NCBI RefSeq assembly: GCF_019802255.1 | Contig: NZ_JAHYSS010000006.1 | Location: 248,001-312,000, forward strand | Reading direction: 5' to 3' | Length of the DNA: 64,000 nucleotides | Origin: Pedobacter polysacchareus | Lineage (GTDB): Bacteria; Bacteroidota; Bacteroidia; Sphingobacteriales; Sphingobacteriaceae | Shown here: positions 54,001 to 62,930 of the stretch, piece after piece | Numbering within the stretch: position 1 is the first letter of the stretch | How the letters are laid out: each line of letters starts with the position of its first letter | The notes under the pieces: generated by a model | What the model was told of the DNA's origin: nothing | The model's database searches: none | What the model saw: the letters and a program-made list of their open reading frames with translations, nothing else | Program-made: the position numbers and the translations under genes

Positions 54001-57000
54001 TGTTTAAAGCCCTGGCTGCGGTTAAACTGCCAGAACCAGCCTGTAGCAGGTTCCGTGTAATCTGTAACACTGGTGATCTGACGATCTGCACCAAGATTCT
54101 GTGCAATCCAGCATTGTGCGGTACCTGTAATATCTGTACTTACCGTCGTATAATCCACCGTTTTAGAAACCGGAGCACCATTCGAACCTGCGGTATGGGT
54201 CATGGTAAAAGGCTTACAGAATTTAAACCTATTCACTTCATCGCTGTAGCTGATCCCCACACTAGTGATGACGTAAGCACGTGCATAATAGGTTGGGTTT
54301 TCCAGCAGCTGATCTAAAATACCAGTAAGGTCAGGACCCTGGTTAGATCCGGCAATGATCTTTTGATCTGTGATCGTTGGTATTTTTGAGGTACTGCTCC
54401 ATACCAAACCTTGTTCGATCACTTCTGCACCACCATAACTCAATACCTGAGCAGATAAATGAACTGCAGATGCTGTTGTTTTATCAATTTTAACTTTGGT
54501 GACCGAAGGCAAGGTCAGTGCTGTTTTTAGACTGTCCAGCGGGCCATAACCAGTGCCTAAGGTGTTGGTCGCATAAGCTCTGAAGTAATACACCGTACCC
54601 GGTAATAAACCAGTCAGCTTGCTCACAAACACCCCTGTCCCTGCCCCATCCACAGTTTTGGTAGTTAAAGCAATGGTTGGGTTATTTGTGGTACTCCAAA
54701 CCAGTCCGCGAGCGGTGGCTTTCATACCACCTTCATTGATCACTTCCCCTCCTGCAGTTGCCGCAGCAGCGGTGATTTCTGTAGCCGGACTGGTTTTCAG
54801 CGAGGGCACATTCATGGTGGTTAAACTGTCCAGATTGCCATAAGCAGTTCCCATATCATTGGTCGCATAGGCGCGGATATAATATTTAGTTCCTCTGGTT
54901 AAACCGGTGATGGAAACATTGAAGCCCAGCATTCCCGATCCGCCAGATACTTTTGTTTCCAGCGCAATGGTTGGATCTTTTTCTTTACTCCAAACTACCC
55001 CTCTGCCGGTCACTGTAAGATTCCCTGCATAGGTAACCGTACCACCGGTAGCAGCCGTAGTTTCCGTAATGGCAGATGCTGCGGTAGTGCTGACTAATGG
55101 GAGTGCTGGTGTGTTTAATACCGTTGGTGTGGCGCTAAATGCAGTACCAATTCCATTGGTCACATAGGCCCAGAAATTATATTTTACGCCTGGACTCAGG
55201 CCTTTGATGTTTCCACTAAATGTCCCTTCTGTCCCTAAAGAAAGAACGCTATCTGGATTTAATGGCAATACTGGTGTTTTTGCAGCAGTACTCCAATAGA
55301 AACCGCGGTCGGTGATGCCACCACCACCTGTATTGGTAATCGTTGCCGCTCCATCTACACTGGTTAACTGTGCTTTTGTTAAGGTCACAACCGATACTAC
55401 CGGCATTTCTGCCAGTGTTGTAAAGCTATATTCTTCACCATAAGCCAGCCCTTGCGCATTGTTTGCAAATGCCCTATAGTAGTATTTCGTCGATAAGGTT
55501 AAGCCCCTTATTTCACCAGTAAATATTCCTGCAGCAGTTCCGACCACCAGTCTGGCACTATTTTCATAAGTAGGATTCGGTGTGGTACTCCAGCAGATTC
55601 CATTGTTACTTAGCGGTAAACCACCTTTATCCAATACATCACCACCGCCAATTGCCGAAGTACTCTTGATCGAAGTCATCAATGTGGTGGTTACGATAGG
55701 AATATCTACGGTCGTTAAACTGTCGAGGTGACCATATCCTGTTCCTATAGCATTGGTAGCATAGGCACGAACATAATATAACGTTCTTTTCTCCAGGCCA
55801 GTTAATGCACTTACGAAGGCAGCAGATCCTGTACCGTCTGCTGTTTTAGTCGGTAAATCTATGGTTAGCTCCTTTGTTGTACCCCATATCGTTCCTCTTG
55901 CCGTTACCACTGAACCACCGTCCATGAAAGCGCCTGCACCAGAACTGGCGCTGGTCTTAAGGATATTATACGGCTTGGTTGTGCTTAAAACAGGGATCGT
56001 TTTCGTGGTGGTCATAGTTGGCGCAGTACTTAAGCCGGTACCCATACTATTGCTGGCATAAGCCCAGATATAGTATTTTCCTCCACTGATTAACCCGTTC
56101 AACGTTCCTGCAAAAGCACCATTTACACCTGCAGAAATCAAACTGTCCGGGTTTAAAGGAAGCACCGGTATTTTCGATACCTTGCTGTAATAGAAACCGC
56201 GATCGGTAATTTCATCACCACCATTATTGGTTATTGTCCCGCTCAGGTCTACACTATTGCCCAATACATTGGACACGATGGCCATGCCTACAGCTGGCGG
56301 AATGGCCAGGCTAACAAAGCTCATTTCTTCGCCATAAGCGGTCCCTTTAGTGTTGGTCGCAAAGGCACGGATATAATATTTAGTCCCTGGTATTAATCCG
56401 GTTACAGGAATGGAGAAATCTCCTGTACCCCCAGTGGCATGGTTCAATCTTGTAGTTAAAGCCGTAGTTGGATTCGGGCTGGTACTCCAGCAGACGCCGC
56501 GCTGCGTTACAGGCATTCCACCATCGTCTATTACATTTCCTCCGGTAATTGCCTTGATGCTTTCGATCGCTGTTGGGCTGTTCGTTTGCAGGGTTGGCAA
56601 CATCACCGGCTTGGTGGTAAAGGAAATCTGGCTGCCATAAGTGGTACCTACCGCATTGGTTGCATAAGCGCGGACATAATAAGTGGTCTCACCAGACAAT
56701 CCGGTCAGGAAGGCTTCAAATTTGCCGATTCCTGTAGTTGTTTTATCAATTGTTTTCGCTCCTTTTTCCAGCGTAGGTTCACCGGTTGTATTCCAGGTTA
56801 GGCCTCTCACCAGAATTGGCGACCTGCCATCATCGGTAATGTCTCCACCACTGGTAGCGGTAGTTGCAATCACATTTGTAACCGCTGTAGTCACCGTCAA
56901 AGTAGGAAGCGCATCGGTCAGGAAGGTTCTTTCTACACCGTAAGCAGTTCCGATTTTATTCTGTGCATAGGCGCGGACATAGTATAAAGTATTCGGGATT

Positions 57001-60000
57001 AAACCGATCATGACCGCCGTATAGGTCTCCTGACCCGGACCATTTAAAGTTTTACTATCGTTGATGGTTGGGTTGCTTCTGATGCTCCATACCAGACCTT
57101 TCTGGGTCACATCGGCACCGCCATCACTGCTAATCAGTCCACCACTGCTGGCAGTATAGCCACCGAGTTCCGTCACCGCTGTGGTGCTCAGAATCGGAGC
57201 TGTTGGAAATAATGTAACGGTAACCTGGTTGCCATAGGCAGTACCAATACTGTTCTTTGCATAAGCACGGACAAAATAAGCGGTACTCAGTTTCAGGCCG
57301 GTCATTTCACTGCTGAATGTCCCCATTCCTATACCGTCGGCTGTTTTGTTGATCAACTCTGCATCCGGGTTAAAGCTACGGTCGGTACTCCACACTACCC
57401 CGCGTTCCGTTACCGGAGCACCGCCATCTTTAGTGATCAGACCACCGGTAGTAGCTGTTGATTTAGAAGCAGCAGTTGCGTAATTGGTACTTAAAGCTGG
57501 CAATATTGCAGAAGTGGTAAAAGTAACTTCATTTCCATAAGCTGTACCCTGACTGTTGACTGCATAAGCACGCAAATAATATAAAGTGATCGGTTCTAAT
57601 CCAGTCAGGTTGCTTAGGAATGTATTTCCTGGACCAGTATCATTTCTGGTTTCATTTAGCGTACCTACCATAGGATTTGGTGTGGTACTCCACACAACTC
57701 CCTGGTTGTTTACCGTTGCTCCCCCATCAGAAATGATGGTACCACCACCGATCGCTGTGATTCCTGCAGAAGAAACGGTGACTTCTGAAGTGGTCAATTC
57801 AGGCACGATCAATGTGGTAAAGCTCAATTCATTTCCATAAGCTGTACCTACGCTATTGATCGTATATGCACGCATATAATAAGTAGTTCCAGCTTTTAAG
57901 CCTGGAATTGTGCTCAGGAAGCCTCCTTTTCCGAGCCCCGCCTGAACTGTTTTCTGATGGATCACCGTATCTGGTCTGAAGCCAGACTGGGTACTCCATA
58001 CCATTCCTCTGGTAGTTGGTGCGGCGCCACCATCATCAAAAATATCTCCTCCGGAAGTCGCTGCTGATCCGGTGATCGCTACTGCCGCTCTGGTGGTTAG
58101 CTGGGCCAATACCGGTGGATCTGTGCTAAAATTCAGCAGGTTGGCGTAGGTTGTTCCGGCAACATTTGTCGCATAAGCCTGTACGTAATAAGTCGTATTC
58201 GCTTTTAAGTTTTTAAGTGGGCTTTCAAAGGCACCGACTCCACGCTCATTGCTGGTTCTGTTGACCGTGATCGTATCCGGATTAAATACCGGTACCGGAC
58301 TATAAACCACACCACGCGCATATACATTAGATCCGCCTTCATCGGTAATGTCACCACCAGAAATGGCCGTAGTACTGCCCGTTCCTTTAGAAAAAGCAGT
58401 AGTCAATACCGGCAATTGAGGTGTCATGAAGTTAACCACATCGCCATAGGTAATTCCCGCGCTGTTGGTCACATAAGCGCGCACATAATAAATCGTATGC
58501 TGTTTTAAGCCGGTTATTTTGGTGGTAAAACTACCAGTAAAATAGCCAGTTTCTGAAGTTTTATTTAGGGCAATGGTATCCGGATTAAAGTTGGTATCTG
58601 TGCTCCAGACTACCCCTCTGGTGGTCACTAATGCTCCGCCATTGGTAAATATCGTTCCACCGGCATTGGCCGTAGTTGTAGAAGCGGCAACAGCTGGATT
58701 GGTTTTTAATGTAGCCGGAATTGGCGGCAAAGTGGTAAAGCTTTTTTCTTCGCCATAAGTGATGCCTACGGTATTCATCGCATAGGCCCTTACATAATAA
58801 GTCGTATTTCCTAGCAGACCGGCAATTGGAGAAACAAAGTTCCCCATACCTGCCCCATTTCCGAATTGCTGATCACTGATGGTTGGCAATTGATGGCTAC
58901 TCCAGCATATACCGCTCGAAGTGACCGGGGTACCACCATTGCTGGTAATTGTTCCGCCGGAAGTAGCAGTCATACTGCTGATCGTGTTTGCGGCGATATC
59001 GCTGGTACTCAATTCCGGGAAACCGAAAGTGGTAAATTCTATTTCGTTAGCTGCATAAGCAGTACCGGCACTATTAGTGGCAAAAGCACGCACATAATAT
59101 ACAGTACCCGGTAATAAGTTATTCATGGTCATGGCGAAACTACCTGCACCAAATGAGTGGAGCGTTTTGGTATTCGGATCTGCCGGATCGAAGCCTTTCT
59201 GCGTACTCCAGACTAAACCACGTTCAGTGATGACTGCCCCGCCATTGCTTAAAATCGTTCCGCCACTGATGGCAGTTACTCCTTGCTCACCACTGGTCAC
59301 CGTAGTGGTACTGATGGTAGCCAGCACTGGTGGCGCAGTTACAAATTGCTGCACATTACCATAGGCCGTACCTGCACTATTGATGGCATAAGCACGGACA
59401 TAATAAGTGGTACTTCCGATCAGTTCGTTGATGCCCTGAACAAAATTACCAATTCCTGCCCCACCTGTGGTATGGGCGTCATCGGTAGTTGGCAAACCTG
59501 CGGTACTCCAGCAAAGTCCACTTTGTAATACTGGTGTTCCTCCATCTGTACTGATGTTACCCCCGCTGCTTGCTGTATTAGCGGTAATCGCGGTAACTGG
59601 TAAGGTGGTCAATGTTGCGGTAGTTGCTGTGGTAAAAGTCAGTTCATTTCCATAAACCACACCAACTTCATTGATGGCATAAGCACGTACATAGTACTTC
59701 GTTAATGGCAGTAAATCTATCATTCCTGCAGAGAAAATCCCTTTCCCTGTGCCGCTTACTTTATTGCCATCTGTGATTTCAGGATCACCTGTGGTGTTCC
59801 AGCAAATCCCTCTTGAGCTTACAAAGCTTCCACCATCGTTGATGATTTCTGCTCTTGCGGAGGCGGTTACCCCACCTATATTTTCGATATTCAGCGTGGT
59901 AATTGCTGGTAATACTGCCGGGGCAGTCATAAATGTTTCTTCATTTCCGTAAACGGTAGCCACGCCATTTCCTGCGTAAGCACGTGCGTAATATCTGGTA

Positions 60001-62894
60001 CTGCCGGTTAGTCCGGTCAGGTAACTGCTAAATTGTGCTCCGGTTTCGCCATTGCTGACTACAGTTCCCCAGGTGCTTGGGTTTGGGCTGGTGCCATAAG
60101 CAACGCCACGGAAGGAAATCCCTGAACTTCCAGGGTTTAAAATCTGTCCACCACTACTGGCCGTAAAACTGCTAATTTGCGTCACCGGCAAGGTATTGAT
60201 ACTGATGTACAATGGGGTGATGAAACTCATTTCTCTGGTATACACTGTGCCTGCACTATTGGTTGCATAACCTTTGGCATAGTAAACTGTGCCTGGTAAA
60301 AGTCCTTCCAGCTGCACATTAAATCCACCCACATCTCCGGGCTCTATGGCTTCCTGCTGCAGGTAAGTGATTTTATCTGCGCTGTAGGCAATTCCTTTGG
60401 ATAAGATTTTTCCACCGCCATTGTTTAGGATCGCTACCTGACCATGTGCCTGGGTATCTTTAACATTGGTAATGATTAGGTTTTGTGCAGCCAGTGTAGG
60501 GAGCTGAGGAGCTGGTGTTACAAAACTGAGCAGGTCGCCATATGCTTTTCCAAACTTATTTTCTGCATAAGCGCGGACGTAATACGTCGTATTTCCATAT
60601 AGGTTCCCCAGGAAACTCTGGTAGGTTCCTGCACCAGGACCATCTTTGGTTTGCCCTGCTTCCAGGTCGTCCCCAGGATCACTGGTTTTACTCCAATATA
60701 CCCCTTTGGCAATAATATCTGCATCGCCGTTGCTGGTAATGATACCACCACCGGTAGCGGTCATATTGGTAATCGCAATTACCGGCTGCGTGCTGACCTC
60801 CGGAATTCCTGGAATCAGGCTAAAAGTTTTATCGGCACCGTACGAAGTACCCACCACATTGGTGGCATAAGCCCGCACATGGTATACCGCATTCGGCTCA
60901 AGGCCAGTCATCGTACTGCTGAATACTCCCAGACCGCTGCCATTGCTGCTGCTGGAGCTGTTGCTCAGTGTGGGGTTCTCTAATAAATTCCAGACTACAC
61001 CACGTGTAAGAATCGGTGCGTCGCCATCCTTCAATACTTCTCCACCACCTTTGGCCGTGTTGTTAAAGAAAGAACCTGCGGCAAGCGTACTTACCACTGG
61101 ATAATCAGGTGTACGGAATACTTCTTCATTACCATAAGCTACACCTACTGCATTGATCGCATAAGCACGCACATAATAAGTAGTTGCAGGTACTAAATCC
61201 TTGATCAGACTGTTGTAACCTCCGCTGCCATCCCCAGAAAAAGACTGATCTGTTTTTGTAGGCAGGTCTATGGTTGGCTCAGGACTGCTGCTCCAGCAAA
61301 TTCCCCTCAGGGTAATCTGAGCTCCACCATTGTGGCTGATCTGCCCCCCACTATAAGCAGAGATCCCGGTCAGGTTGTTTGGCTTAATGGTGGTGATCAG
61401 CGCCAGCGAATTGGTGATGAAACTGGTTTCACTTGTATAAGCTGTACCGGCACTATTGGTCGCATATCCTTTGGCAAAATAAGTAGTTCCGGGAGCCAGA
61501 TTGGTTAGATTCCCAATGTAAACGCCAATATCTGTTGGGTTAATAGTTTCTGAAGTCCCATGAATCCAGGTGACGCGATCGGTACTCCAGGCAAAACCTC
61601 TTTCAGAAACCAGCGCTCCTCCATTGTTTAATATATTGACTTCGCCTTTGGCGGATTTATCAGTAATGTGGGTCACGTTGACTGTTGCCGAACTCAATGC
61701 TGGAGGCACTGGCGGCGGCGTGGTAAAACTCAGTAAATTACCATAGGCGATGCCCATCGTATTTACCGCATAAGCCCTCACATAATAAGTTGTATTTCCC
61801 AGTAAGCCCACTAATGAACTTGGGAAAACGCCTACTCCTGAACCATCGTTGGTCAGTATGGCGTCTTTATCTTCCAGCGGATCGCCTTTGATGCTCCAGC
61901 GAATACCGCGGGCCGAAACCGGGCTGCCGCCATCATCAGTAATGTCGCCGCCACTGATCGCATCAATACTGCTGATGTTGTTTAAATCTAAAGTAATGAT
62001 CGTGGCCAGGTCGAAAAGCGTAGTAAAAATTTTGTCTTCCCCATACACAGTTCCCTGGCTATTGGTAGCATAAGCACGCACATGATAAGTCGTATTTTGA
62101 AGCAGACCGCTCAATGTATTGCTGAATGTGCCTAATCCAGCACCGCTCACATTATTAACTGTTTTTGTGTTTAAAGAAATGTCTGGATTAGGGCCGATAC
62201 TCCAGCAAAAACCTCTTGTCGTCACGTCAGATCCTGCATTGCTGATCACTTCGCCATGCGCTAATGCGGTGGTTCCTTTAATATCGGTCACCTCCAGGGT
62301 CAACACTTCGGCCATGCACCTGATGTCCTGCCAGATCAGGCCATCAAAATAACGGAGTGTCCTGCTGGCTGCATTGAGGTAAAATGCACCGGTTTGTACG
62401 GAAAGGATGGCCGGATCTGTAGATAATACCGGGAGTTTAAAGGTCTGTGCTTCTGTTCCTGACATAAAGCCAGTACTTGGTGTGAAGATACTTCTGCTCA
62501 GGTCCTGGATTTTTACCCATACCGCACCGTCGTAAACCATGGCCGACTTCTGGATGGAAGAGAAATAGATCGTGCCTGGCGTGACACTTTTTACAGGGTC
62601 TTTAGCCAATACCGGCAAATAGGAAACCCCGTCTTTGACCATAAAATAATCCTCCGGACTCACCATCTGCATGGTATTCGTACACAGGGTTTCCCAGCTG
62701 CTGCCGTTATAGATTAAAGGTTTCGCCTGTACACTACTATAGATCAACATTCCTGTTTTAGGACTGCTGATGCTGTGCTGATCTACCACCGCTAATTGCG
62801 GGATACCATTCAGTACGCTAAAAGAACGCTGTGCAATAGCAGTATTCCCTAGAAACAGTAAAAATAGAAATACAGCGTACAGAATTCTTTTCAA
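48057..62894 (-). CDS. Giant secreted repeat protein with FN3-like and FISUMP domains
   Basis: 4,945 aa with a signal peptide (about 1-21, NTAIAQ). Three short related units follow (to about 190; core G-x-I/L-Y-x-S/N...Y-D/N-G-x-x-W). I count 33 FN3-like repeats of about 100 aa, each with R-G-x-x-W-S, Y-Y-V-R-A-Y-A-x-N and G-T-A-Y-G near the end; the first 27 are contiguous (about 194-2893). From about 2894 to the end, 7 FISUMP domains (about 205 aa, with CWI.QNLGA, GWYWQFNR, DPC..LLG.GWR.PT and a final S/A-x-x-V-R-C-L) alternate with FN3 repeats 28-33. It ends at the last FISUMP (RCLK), with no T9SS C-terminal domain. It follows a PorP/SprF gene by 36 bases. A surface adhesin or filament is likely; the ligand is unknown. 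Confidence 0.85.
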   Translation of the reverse strand: MKRILYAVFLFLLFLGNTAIAQRSFSVLNGIPQLAVVDQHSISSPKTGMLIYSSVQAKPLIYNGSSWETLCTNTMQMVSPEDYFMVKDGVSYLPVLAKDPVKSVTPGTIYFSSIQKSAMVYDGAVWVKIQDLSRSIFTPSTGFMSGTEAQTFKLPVLSTDPAILSVQTGAFYLNAASRTLRYFDGLIWQDIRCMAEVLTLEVTDIKGTTALAHGEVISNAGSDVTTRGFCWSIGPNPDISLNTKTVNNVSGAGLGTFSNTLSGLLQNTTYHVRAYATNSQGTVYGEDKIFTTLFDLATIITLDLNNISSIDAISGGDITDDGGSPVSARGIRWSIKGDPLEDKDAILTNDGSGVGVFPSSLVGLLGNTTYYVRAYAVNTMGIAYGNLLSFTTPPPVPPALSSATVNVTHITDKSAKGEVNILNNGGALVSERGFAWSTDRVTWIHGTSETINPTDIGVYIGNLTNLAPGTTYFAKGYATNSAGTAYTSETSFITNSLALITTIKPNNLTGISAYSGGQISHNGGAQITLRGICWSSSPEPTIDLPTKTDQSFSGDGSGGYNSLIKDLVPATTYYVRAYAINAVGVAYGNEEVFRTPDYPVVSTLAAGSFFNNTAKGGGEVLKDGDAPILTRGVVWNLLENPTLSNSSSSSNGSGLGVFSSTMTGLEPNAVYHVRAYATNVVGTSYGADKTFSLIPGIPEVSTQPVIAITNMTATGGGIITSNGDADIIAKGVYWSKTSDPGDDLEAGQTKDGPGAGTYQSFLGNLYGNTTYYVRAYAENKFGKAYGDLLSFVTPAPQLPTLAAQNLIITNVKDTQAHGQVAILNNGGGKILSKGIAYSADKITYLQQEAIEPGDVGGFNVQLEGLLPGTVYYAKGYATNSAGTVYTREMSFITPLYISINTLPVTQISSFTASSGGQILNPGSSGISFRGVAYGTSPNPSTWGTVVSNGETGAQFSSYLTGLTGSTRYYARAYAGNGVATVYGNEETFMTAPAVLPAITTLNIENIGGVTASARAEIINDGGSFVSSRGICWNTTGDPEITDGNKVSGTGKGIFSAGMIDLLPLTKYYVRAYAINEVGVVYGNELTFTTATTATLTTLPVTAITANTASSGGNISTDGGTPVLQSGLCWSTAGLPTTDDAHTTGGAGIGNFVQGINELIGSTTYYVRAYAINSAGTAYGNVQQFVTAPPVLATISTTTVTSGEQGVTAISGGTILSNGGAVITERGLVWSTQKGFDPADPNTKTLHSFGAGSFAMTMNNLLPGTVYYVRAFATNSAGTAYAANEIEFTTFGFPELSTSDIAANTISSMTATSGGTITSNGGTPVTSSGICWSSHQLPTISDQQFGNGAGMGNFVSPIAGLLGNTTYYVRAYAMNTVGITYGEEKSFTTLPPIPATLKTNPAVAASTTTANAGGTIFTNGGALVTTRGVVWSTDTNFNPDTIALNKTSETGYFTGSFTTKITGLKQHTIYYVRAYVTNSAGITYGDVVNFMTPQLPVLTTAFSKGTGSTTAISGGDITDEGGSNVYARGVVYSPVPVFNPDTITVNRTSNERGVGAFESPLKNLKANTTYYVQAYATNVAGTTYANLLNFSTDPPVLAQLTTRAAVAITGSAATSGGDIFDDGGAAPTTRGMVWSTQSGFRPDTVIHQKTVQAGLGKGGFLSTIPGLKAGTTYYMRAYTINSVGTAYGNELSFTTLIVPELTTSEVTVSSAGITAIGGGTIISDGGATVNNQGVVWSTTPNPMVGTLNETRNDTGPGNTFLSNLTGLEPITLYYLRAYAVNSQGTAYGNEVTFTTSAILPALSTNYATAASKSTATTGGLITKDGGAPVTERGVVWSTDRSFNPDAELINKTADGIGMGTFSSEMTGLKLSTAYFVRAYAKNSIGTAYGNQVTVTLFPTAPILSTTAVTELGGYTASSGGLISSDGGADVTQKGLVWSIRSNPTINDSKTLNGPGQETYTAVMIGLIPNTLYYVRAYAQNKIGTAYGVERTFLTDALPTLTVTTAVTNVIATTATSGGDITDDGRSPILVRGLTWNTTGEPTLEKGAKTIDKTTTGIGKFEAFLTGLSGETTYYVRAYATNAVGTTYGSQISFTTKPVMLPTLQTNSPTAIESIKAITGGNVIDDGGMPVTQRGVCWSTSPNPTTALTTRLNHATGGTGDFSIPVTGLIPGTKYYIRAFATNTKGTAYGEEMSFVSLAIPPAVGMAIVSNVLGNSVDLSGTITNNGGDEITDRGFYYSKVSKIPVLPLNPDSLISAGVNGAFAGTLNGLISGGKYYIWAYASNSMGTGLSTAPTMTTTKTIPVLSTTKPYNILKTSASSGAGAFMDGGSVVTARGTIWGTTKELTIDLPTKTADGTGSAAFVSALTGLEKRTLYYVRAYATNAIGTGYGHLDSLTTVDIPIVTTTLMTSIKSTSAIGGGDVLDKGGLPLSNNGICWSTTPNPTYENSARLVVGTAAGIFTGEIRGLTLSTKYYYRAFANNAQGLAYGEEYSFTTLAEMPVVSVVTLTKAQLTSVDGAATITNTGGGGITDRGFYWSTAAKTPVLPLNPDSVLSLGTEGTFSGNIKGLSPGVKYNFWAYVTNGIGTAFSATPTVLNTPALPLVSTTAASAITETTAATGGTVTYAGNLTVTGRGVVWSKEKDPTIALETKVSGGSGMLGFNVSITGLTRGTKYYIRAYATNDMGTAYGNLDSLTTMNVPSLKTSPATEITAAAATAGGEVINEGGMKATARGLVWSTTNNPTIALTTKTVDGAGTGVFVSKLTGLLPGTVYYFRAYATNTLGTGYGPLDSLKTALTLPSVTKVKIDKTTASAVHLSAQVLSYGGAEVIEQGLVWSSTSKIPTITDQKIIAGSNQGPDLTGILDQLLENPTYYARAYVITSVGISYSDEVNRFKFCKPFTMTHTAGSNGAPVSKTVDYTTVSTDITGTAQCWIAQNLGADRQITSVTDYTEPATGWFWQFNRSQGFKQDGSVRTPNNAAAPWIATIDEKSDWLPENDPCDVLLGGGWRLPTGTEWINADGPPQNWNTIQDTYNSVLKLNATGLTNGSNMQYQGNYGYFWSSTAQATNTAKAMISSSTASVMDMAKSYAFSVRCLRDSIVLAKPRVGNVIAPVSGMKVNSADVSAKLISDAGMPVLARGFVWSTKNTVPELKDNTVAGSNLQTFTATLTSLTEGPTIYVRAFATNANGTSYSVETTSFKICNPFTVTHTAGLNGAPVTKTVTYGTISSSMSGAPRCWTTQNLGADRQPTTINDYAEPATGWFWQFNRSQGYKIEGTVRTPDNIVKPWNSTINENNDWLPENDPCDLLLGGGWRLPTATEWTNADGPPQNWNTVTDTYNSPLKLISSGYTLGAAIQYQGTNGYFWSSNMSAGDMGRLMVTGGTPQVMNLNKNYAFSVRCIRDTITLMKPRLGLVTVPVSGMKEASAEATAQITSDGGSLVTARGFVWSTTNIKPELTDNKVPASANLETFISTLNGLSEGPTIYVRAYATNVYGTGYSPEATGFKICNPITAIHVAGLNGAAVDKNVTYNTVSTSISGAPRCWITQNLGADRPAISETDDAEAAAGWYWQFNRKQGYKYDGTTRVPSNAWTIWNTAISEAGDWTSAQDPCVQLLGSGWRIPTFTELKTVMTVPKAWGPRSDAYHSVLKLHAAGSFNINGLFTNRTTLYYWSGTSNAATTGKIIYQNGSFSTFDNNKSEALPVRCIRDEITATLPSVSNVTVPVSGMTADAAGTSATVSAAGTAAVTTRGIVWSTTNKIPTIADQSLTSGSGTGDFTAAMTGLTEEATYYVRAFAQSSVGVAYSPDVSSFKICNPVTVIHRAGFNGAPVDKTITYQVVSSNLTGDSRCWLAQNLGATQQATAHNDVTPEAAGWYWQFNTVQGYEQNDTERIPVSPTWAPWPKALTGTTDWLPANDPCRLLLGGGWRMPTAAEWTAADAPPQNWLKDQDAYQSALKLHNAGVLDVNTGFKGTTRGVSGHYWSSTQISNPVYAIALQIGANRSDVNTSSSSENARSLGKSIRCLRDALESTVPVVTSASVPVSGMKASSAAASATVVANGGSAITARGLVWSTTNMTPDLNDNVLPVSGNTTGDFNTTITGLVESPTYYVRAYATNSKGTAFSTEVTSFKICNPVTAIHVAGLNGAAVDKNVTYNTVSTSISGAPRCWITQNLGADRPAISETDDAEAAAGWYWQFNRKQGYKYDGTTRVPSNAWTIWNTAISEAGDWTSAQDPCVQLLGSGWRIPTFTELKTVMTVPKAWGPRSDAYYSVLKLHAAGSFNINGLFTNRTTLYYWSGTSNAATTGKIIYQNGSFSTFDNNKSEALPVRCIRDEITATLPSVSNVTVPVSGMTADAAGTSATVSAVGTSAVTTRGIVWSTTNKIPTIADQSLTSGSGTGDFTAAMTGLTEEATYYVRAFAQSSVGVAYSPDVSSFKICNPVTVIHRAGFNGAPVDKTITYQVVSSNLTGDSRCWLAQNLGATQQATAHNDVTPEAAGWYWQFNMAQGYEQNDTERIPVSPVWAQWPKALTGTTDWLPANDPCRLLLGGGWRMPTAAEWTAADAPPQNWLKDQDAYQSALRLHNAGVLDVTTGLKGTTRGVSGHYWSSTQISYPSNPAYAMALQIGANRSDVTTGAGSENARSFGKSIRCLRDVVESTVPVLTSANVPISGMKSSSAAVSATVVSNGGAAITARGLVWSTSNAKPDLNDQVLPVSGNAIGDFNATLTDLAEGQVIYVRAYATNNNGTGFSAQVSSFKICNPVTAVHLAGLNGAPVDKTVTYGTVSTSLTTEPRCWITQNLGSDRQAISETDDSEASAGWYWQFNRKQGYKHDGTTRTPAAPWTNTISEGSDWTPAQDPCALLLGTGWRLPTFTEMKTTIGIPQMWNTRVEGYNSILKLHPAGTVGSNGNFTTRYNLYYWSATSSTATTAKMLYQNGAFSTSDNNKAEALPVRCLK
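48650..52380 (-). repeat. 1.87-kb tandem duplication inside the giant gene
   Basis: Two copies, about 48650-50515 and 50515-52380, each coding for two FISUMP and two FN3 units. Spacing is 1,866 bases through most of the length, and 1,875 below a 9-base insertion near 49080 in the lower copy. Long stretches (such as 49895-50500 against 51761-52366) differ at only a few bases. Flanks diverge quickly, for example beyond 52380. Confidence 0.85.
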
Positions 62895-62930
62895 TGGTAG
62901 AGCGCTAATTTGTATAAAATGAAGGCAGGT

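Noticed and set aside
48057..54250. Regular repeats considered as a CRISPR array or mobile repeats
   Set aside because: The repeats are about 300-930 bases, lie wholly inside one open frame and code for conserved protein domains.
48751..62352. Many plus-strand ORFs of 60-116 aa opposite the giant gene
   Set aside because: They recur at the same place in each repeat, have no own promoters or domains, and mirror the codon pattern of the long minus-strand frame.
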